A DNA stretch of 8,795 bases from Actinomycetota bacterium (GTDB taxonomy: Bacteria; Actinomycetota; Thermoleophilia; Gaiellales; Gaiellaceae). Below the pieces are notes generated by a model. The model saw only the letters and a list, made by a program, of their open reading frames with translations, ran no database searches and was not told the DNA's origin. Where the stretch lies: NCBI GenBank assembly GCA_005885565.1, contig VAXK01000183.1, forward strand, positions 1 through 8,795, given 5' to 3'. Made by a program: the position numbers and the translations under genes. Position 1 is the stretch's first letter; each line of letters opens with the position of its first letter. This document shows, in pieces, positions 5,592-8,795 of this stretch.

Positions 5592-6344
5592 AGAGCCACG
5601 CTCCGAGCGCGAGCGACACCGCCGCCGCGACGCACAGGTAGACGACGTCGCCGATGTGCGGGAGCCGCCCGAAGAACAAGGGGTCGCGGATCGCGTCCAC
5701 AGGCGGCGTGACGAAGTTAAGTTCGCCCAGTGCAGCGCGCGCACGACACCGTGGTAGCGGTGGAACGCGCTCGGAATCCAGAGGATCGGCGTCAAGAAGA
5801 ACCACGGCAGGAGCAGCGCGCCGATCAGATGCTCCACGTCCCGGAAGACCACGTTCGCGGAGGCCACGGCCAACGCCAGACCCGCCGTCAGCCCCACCAA
5901 CGCGAGCCCCAGCGGGAGCGCGAGCCACATCGTCCCCCGCACCCGCGGCAGGAGCGCGAAGTCGAGCGCGAGCAGCACGGCCATCATGACCCCGAAGCTG
6001 ACGAGGTTCGTCGCGACGACCGACAACGGCACGAGCTGGCGCGGGAAGCGCGTCTTCCGGATCAGGTTCGCGTTGTCGAGCATGCTCCGCGACGCCGCGT
6101 GGATCGAGGTCGAGAAGAAGATCCAGATCGCGAGGCCGGAGAGCAGGAAGAGGGCGGGATGGTCGACCGGGATCGCCTTCCACAAAAGAGAGAAGACGAG
6201 CAGGTAGATCCCGAGCAGGACGAGCGGGTTGACGAGCGACCACGCCACGCCCAGCACCGACCCCTTGTACTTCGCCTGGAGATCGCGGCGGAAGAGGTTC
6301 CCGAAGAGCTCGCGGTAGCGGAAGAGGTCGGCGTAGACGGCCAC
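5554..6344 (-). pseudogene. ABC-2 (Wzm/TagG-type) polysaccharide export permease, frameshifted
   Basis: The GTG start at 6344 is fixed by an in-frame TAG 18 bp upstream (6355-6357). The first 208 residues are a typical polysaccharide-export permease: amphipathic LFRRDLQAKYKGSVLG (17-32), then hydrophobic spans at about 38-55, 66-82, 108-133, 140-163 and 173-191, with family motifs RKTRFPRQLVPL (96-107) and FFLTPILWIP (182-191). After ALHWAN the original frame becomes Arg/Ser-rich nonsense, while another frame continues naturally (FVTPPVDAIRDPLFFGRLP, a last span, then VDDQIAVEL and TGA at 5554). The shift coincides with AAGTT repeated in tandem at 5714-5723; removing one copy restores a 261-residue protein of normal length. 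A one-base loss there, giving ANLNFVTPP, is the alternative. The partner ATPase would be the Wzt-like gene at 2089-869. If the shift is real, the last membrane span is lost. Confidence 0.85.
5714..5723. repeat. Perfect 5-bp tandem duplication AAGTT-AAGTT at the permease frameshift
   Basis: Two adjacent copies of AAGTT (AACTT on the coding strand) sit exactly where the permease reading frame changes. The duplication creates a TTA codon, rare in such GC-rich genes, which argues that one copy is an insertion rather than native coding sequence. Confidence 0.75.
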
Positions 6345-6355
6345 GGCCGGGGCCT

Positions 6356-6361
6356 AGTGTA
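6356..6361 (-). promoter_or_regulatory. Possible -10 element for the permease gene
   Basis: Minus-strand TACACT fits TAnnnT and ends 11 bp before GTG 6344, implying a very short leader. No Shine-Dalgarno precedes the GTG and no clear -35 was found. It lies in the 73-bp divergent spacer 6345-6417, opposite a similar element on the plus strand. Confidence 0.35.
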
Positions 6362-6400
6362 GAAACGGCGCAAGATCATCACTCTCTAACAGGCTCGGTC

Positions 6401-6406
6401 TACCCT
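6401..6406 (+). promoter_or_regulatory. Possible -10 element for the sugar-phosphate transferase fusion gene
   Basis: Plus-strand TACCCT fits TAnnnT and ends 11 bp before ATG 6418, the same geometry as the element on the opposite strand. No Shine-Dalgarno is present before this ATG, which suits a short-leader or leaderless transcript. No -35 was recognised. Confidence 0.35.
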
Positions 6407-6417
6407 TCGAAACCCGT

Positions 6418-8214
6418 ATGACCGCCGCGCTCGCCACCTTCGCGCTGCCGGCCGCCGCCCTCGCCACCTGGGCGCTGATCCGCTCCCCGCTCGGCCGCCG
6501 TTTCGTCGCCGAGCCCCGTGGCGACCGCTGGCACGAGCGCCAGACGCCGCTCCTCGGCGGCATCGGCCTCTTCGCGGGCATCGTGGCCGGAGTCGGCGCC
6601 GCGCTCGCTGCCGACGCGCTCGAGCCGAGCAGGGAGCTCTTCGGCATCCTCGGCGGCTGCGCGATCGTCTTCGCGGCCGGGCTCGCGGACGACCTGCGGG
6701 CGCTCCCGCCCGCGGCCAAGCTCGCGAGCCAGGTCGGGGCCGCGGCGCTCGTCATCGCCACCGGGCTCCAGGTGCAGATCGTCTCGAACGACGTCCTCGC
6801 CACCGCGATCGCCGTCCTCTGGCTCGTCGGGGTGACGAACGCCTTCAACCTCCTCGACAACATGGACGGGCTCGCGGCGACGATGGCCGCGATCGCCTGC
6901 GGCTACTTCGCGATCGACGCCTCGACGACGCACTCGAACCGGCTCGTGCTCGTCGTCGCGCTCGCGGTCGGCCTCGCGTGCGCCGGCTTCCTGCCCTTCA
7001 ACCTGCGGTCCGGCAAGCCGGCCGCGATCTTCATGGGCGACTCGGGGAGCCAGCTCCTCGGCTTCGCGCTTGCGGCGCTCGGGCTCTCGGCGAGCTGGAA
7101 GGCGGCGGGAACCACCGTTGCGGCCATCTTCCTGCCCATCCTCGTGCTGGCCGTGCCGCTCCTGGACACGACGCTCGTCACGATCGTCCGCATCCTCGAG
7201 GGGCGGCCGATCTACCAGGGCGGGCGCGACCACACCTCGCACCGGCTCGTCTACCGCGGGCTCTCGGAGAAGCGCGCCGTGCTGCTGCTCGGGCTGATCG
7301 CGGTCGGGCTCGGCGGGACGAGCCTCGCGTACAACAACATCGGAAGCGGCGCGGTCACGCTCGTCGGCGTCCTCCTCACGTTCGCGCTCCTCGTCCAGTT
7401 CGCGACGTTCCTCTCCGACCTCGAGCACGCCCCGGACGGACGGATGGCGCTCGTCGTCGTCCACGCGCGCCGCCTCGCCGAGGTGCTCGTCGACTTCGCG
7501 ATCGTCGGCGCTGCCTTCTTCGCCTCGTACCTCCTCTTCGTCCACGGCTCGGGAAGCACGTACCAGAAGCACATCTTCGTCGTGACGCTGCCGGCCCTCC
7601 TCGCAGCGCGGTTCGCGCTCTTCATCCCGTTCGGCCTCTACCGCGGCGTCTGGCGCTACGCGGGCGCGCGCGAAGCGACGGCGACGATCACCGCGGTCGG
7701 CCTCTCGGAGCTCGCCGCCTACGTCTTCATCACAGCCACGCAGCCGTGGGGCGACTTCCCCCAGAGCGTCTTCGTCGTCGACTGGCTCCTTTGCGCCGTC
7801 CTCGTCGGGGCCTCGCGGCTCGGCGAGCGGGCACTCTTCCGCGCGCTCACCGTCCTCAAGGGACGGGAGGGCCAGCGGCGGACGCTGATCGTCGGCGCGG
7901 GCCGCGGGGGCCGAAGCCTCCTGCGCGAGCTGCGCGAGACGCCGGGCGAGCACGTCGTCGGCTTCGTCGACGACGACCCGCGCCTGCGCCGCCGCCGCCT
8001 CCAGGGCGTGCCGGTCCTCGGCAGCGCGGACGACATCGAGCGGATCCTCGTGAGCGCGCATCCCGACCTCGTCCTCGTGACCATCCCCGACGCGCCCCGC
8101 GAGCGCCTCGACTTCGTCGTCTACGGCTGCGCGCAGGCGGGCGTCGCGTGCCGGTTCGTCCGGCGGCACACGGACCTCGACCCGCGCGTCGTCCTCGGCG
8201 CGACGGCCGAGTGA
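6418..8214 (+). CDS. Fusion of a WecA/TagO-type polyprenyl-phosphate sugar-1-phosphate transferase with a CapD/FlaA1-type membrane-Rossmann half
   Basis: A 598-residue membrane protein. Residues 1 to about 330 are a polytopic PNPT-family enzyme, which transfers HexNAc-1-phosphate from a UDP-sugar to undecaprenyl phosphate to start a glycan. Motifs: GLADDLRALPP (88-98) with the Mg-binding Asp91-Asp92, NAFNLLDNMDGLA (141-153) with Asp147 and Asp150, FMGDSGS (205-211), and the His motif RDHTSHRL (270-277). Residues about 350-470 add roughly four more hydrophobic spans with the CapD/FlaA1 family motif GLYRGVWRYAG (406-416), and 487-598 form a Rossmann-like domain with LIVGAGRGG (490-498) and VGFVDDDP (514-521). 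The dehydratase (SDR) domain that normally follows in CapD is absent. There is no Shine-Dalgarno, and the 3' TGA overlaps the next gene as GTGA. UDP-GlcNAc is the likely substrate but this is not proven. Each half is complete in motifs, so the fusion looks functional. Confidence 0.88.
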   Translation: MTAALATFALPAAALATWALIRSPLGRRFVAEPRGDRWHERQTPLLGGIGLFAGIVAGVGAALAADALEPSRELFGILGGCAIVFAAGLADDLRALPPAAKLASQVGAAALVIATGLQVQIVSNDVLATAIAVLWLVGVTNAFNLLDNMDGLAATMAAIACGYFAIDASTTHSNRLVLVVALAVGLACAGFLPFNLRSGKPAAIFMGDSGSQLLGFALAALGLSASWKAAGTTVAAIFLPILVLAVPLLDTTLVTIVRILEGRPIYQGGRDHTSHRLVYRGLSEKRAVLLLGLIAVGLGGTSLAYNNIGSGAVTLVGVLLTFALLVQFATFLSDLEHAPDGRMALVVVHARRLAEVLVDFAIVGAAFFASYLLFVHGSGSTYQKHIFVVTLPALLAARFALFIPFGLYRGVWRYAGAREATATITAVGLSELAAYVFITATQPWGDFPQSVFVVDWLLCAVLVGASRLGERALFRALTVLKGREGQRRTLIVGAGRGGRSLLRELRETPGEHVVGFVDDDPRLRRRRLQGVPVLGSADDIERILVSAHPDLVLVTIPDAPRERLDFVVYGCAQAGVACRFVRRHTDLDPRVVLGATAE

Positions 8215-8795
8215 CGTCGGTCGCGGTCGCCGCGCCCGCGCGGACGCGGCTCGAGCGGGTCAGCGCGGCGCTCCCCGTCCTGACGGTCTTCGCGTGGCTC
8301 TGCCTCGTCTACGGCGTCGAGGCCTGGCTGCACGGAACGCCGTGGCTCTTCACCGACGAGCTCGAGACGGCGCAGCTCTCGCGCGCGATCGCCGCCACCG
8401 GGCACGCGGCGCGGCGCGGCCAGCCGCACCCGTTCGGGTCGCTCTACACGTTCCTGATCGCGCCGGCGTGGTGGCTGCACAGCGTCCTCGACGCCTACTC
8501 GACGATCAAGTACCTCGGCGTCGCGGTGATGACCTCGGTCGTCTTCCCCGCCTACTGGCTCGCGCGGACGCTCGTCTCGCCGCGGCCGGCGCTGTTCGCG
8601 GCGGCGGCGAGCGCGGCGATCCCCGCCTTCCTCTACGCGCCGATGCTGCTGCCCGAGCCGCTCGCCTACCCGTACTCGGCGCTCTGCCTCTTCCTGATCG
8701 TGAAGGCGCTCTCGACCCGCAGCGCCTGGTGGATCGCCGGCGCGGCGCTGGCCTCCGCGGTCGCGCCGCTGGTGAAGAGCCAGCTCGGCGTCATC
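8211..8795 (+). CDS. GT-C family integral-membrane glycosyltransferase (3' end outside window)
   Basis: The GTG at 8211 overlaps the upstream TGA (GTGA), so the gene is translationally coupled to the fusion initiator. The 195 visible residues are open to the window end. They show a first membrane span at about 20-40, then an extracytoplasmic loop with the paired acids TDELE (Asp49-Glu50), the arrangement typical of GT-C enzymes that use polyprenyl-phosphate sugars (PMT/ArnT type). AATGHAARRGQ and FGSLYTFLIAPAW follow, then further spans at about 102-118, 126-146 and 151-166, and the loop LLPEPLAYPY (146-155) common in this group. Codon use matches the neighbours. The likely role is adding or modifying sugars on the lipid-linked glycan on the outer face of the membrane. 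Donor and acceptor are unknown, and the family assignment rests on the N-terminal part only. Confidence 0.75.
   Translation, partial: MTSVAVAAPARTRLERVSAALPVLTVFAWLCLVYGVEAWLHGTPWLFTDELETAQLSRAIAATGHAARRGQPHPFGSLYTFLIAPAWWLHSVLDAYSTIKYLGVAVMTSVVFPAYWLARTLVSPRPALFAAAASAAIPAFLYAPMLLPEPLAYPYSALCLFLIVKALSTRSAWWIAGAALASAVAPLVKSQLGVI

Noticed and set aside
5714..5730. Programmed -1 ribosomal frameshifting in the permease
   Set aside because: No X-XXY-YYZ slippery heptamer or obvious downstream structure; a tandem duplication explains the shift more simply.
6400..8169. Minus-strand open frame of 589 codons opposite the fusion gene
   Set aside because: Extremely rich in Arg, Glu, Asp and Ala with no domain motif, as expected for the antisense of GC-rich codons. 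The plus strand carries a motif-complete membrane enzyme.
1..8795. RNA genes, CRISPR arrays, insertion sequences, attachment sites or a phage/defence module
   Set aside because: No tRNA-like cloverleaf, spaced repeats, transposase motifs or terminal inverted repeats were recognised by eye.

Overview
The window looks like a chromosomal segment of a high-GC actinobacterium. GC-rich third positions, frequent GTG starts, start/stop overlaps (ATGA, GTGA) and missing Shine-Dalgarno sites at several starts all point that way. The protein families resemble those of the Thermoleophilia (Gaiella/Solirubrobacter group), but that placement rests on recognition, not on a search.

Layout. The minus-strand block from 4741 down to 1 runs in order: uroporphyrinogen decarboxylase (hemE) with an abnormal 3' end; a decayed aminoglycoside-phosphotransferase-like gene; an intact coproporphyrin-type ferrochelatase (hemH/cpfC); a Wzt/TagH-type polysaccharide ABC ATPase with a C-terminal beta domain; a 91-residue uncharacterised protein; and a serine beta-lactamase/DD-peptidase-like lipoprotein cut by the window edge. 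From the phosphotransferase remnant onward, each gene overlaps the next, so this is one translationally coupled transcription unit. A truncated plus-strand gene for a small exported protein (from 3608) lies convergent to hemE. At 4764 a plus-strand gene diverges from hemE with only 22 bp between the starts; it encodes an Ig-like-domain protein of cell-envelope flavour and converges on a frameshifted ABC-2 (Wzm-type) permease (6344 to 5554). Divergent from the permease is a plus-strand pair: a 598-residue fusion of a WecA/TagO-type sugar-1-phosphate transferase with the membrane and Rossmann half of a CapD/FlaA1-type protein, then a GT-C glycosyltransferase that leaves the window at 8795.

How it works together. 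There are two themes: the end of the coproporphyrin-dependent haem route (hemE, hemH), and initiation, elongation and export of a lipid-linked surface polysaccharide (fusion initiator, GT-C enzyme, permease, ATPase). The transporter's permease and ATPase are separated by the haem genes.

The most unusual aspect is a cluster of lesions between about 2970 and 5725. The phosphotransferase has two probable internal deletions and single-base shifts. hemE and its convergent neighbour both lose their 3' ends at the same point, near 3870. The permease has a frameshift at a 5-bp tandem duplication. These are either true gene decay and rearrangement or consensus/assembly errors, and reads would decide. 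No RNA gene, CRISPR array, insertion sequence or origin was seen, and no stretch over 300 bp lacks a gene.
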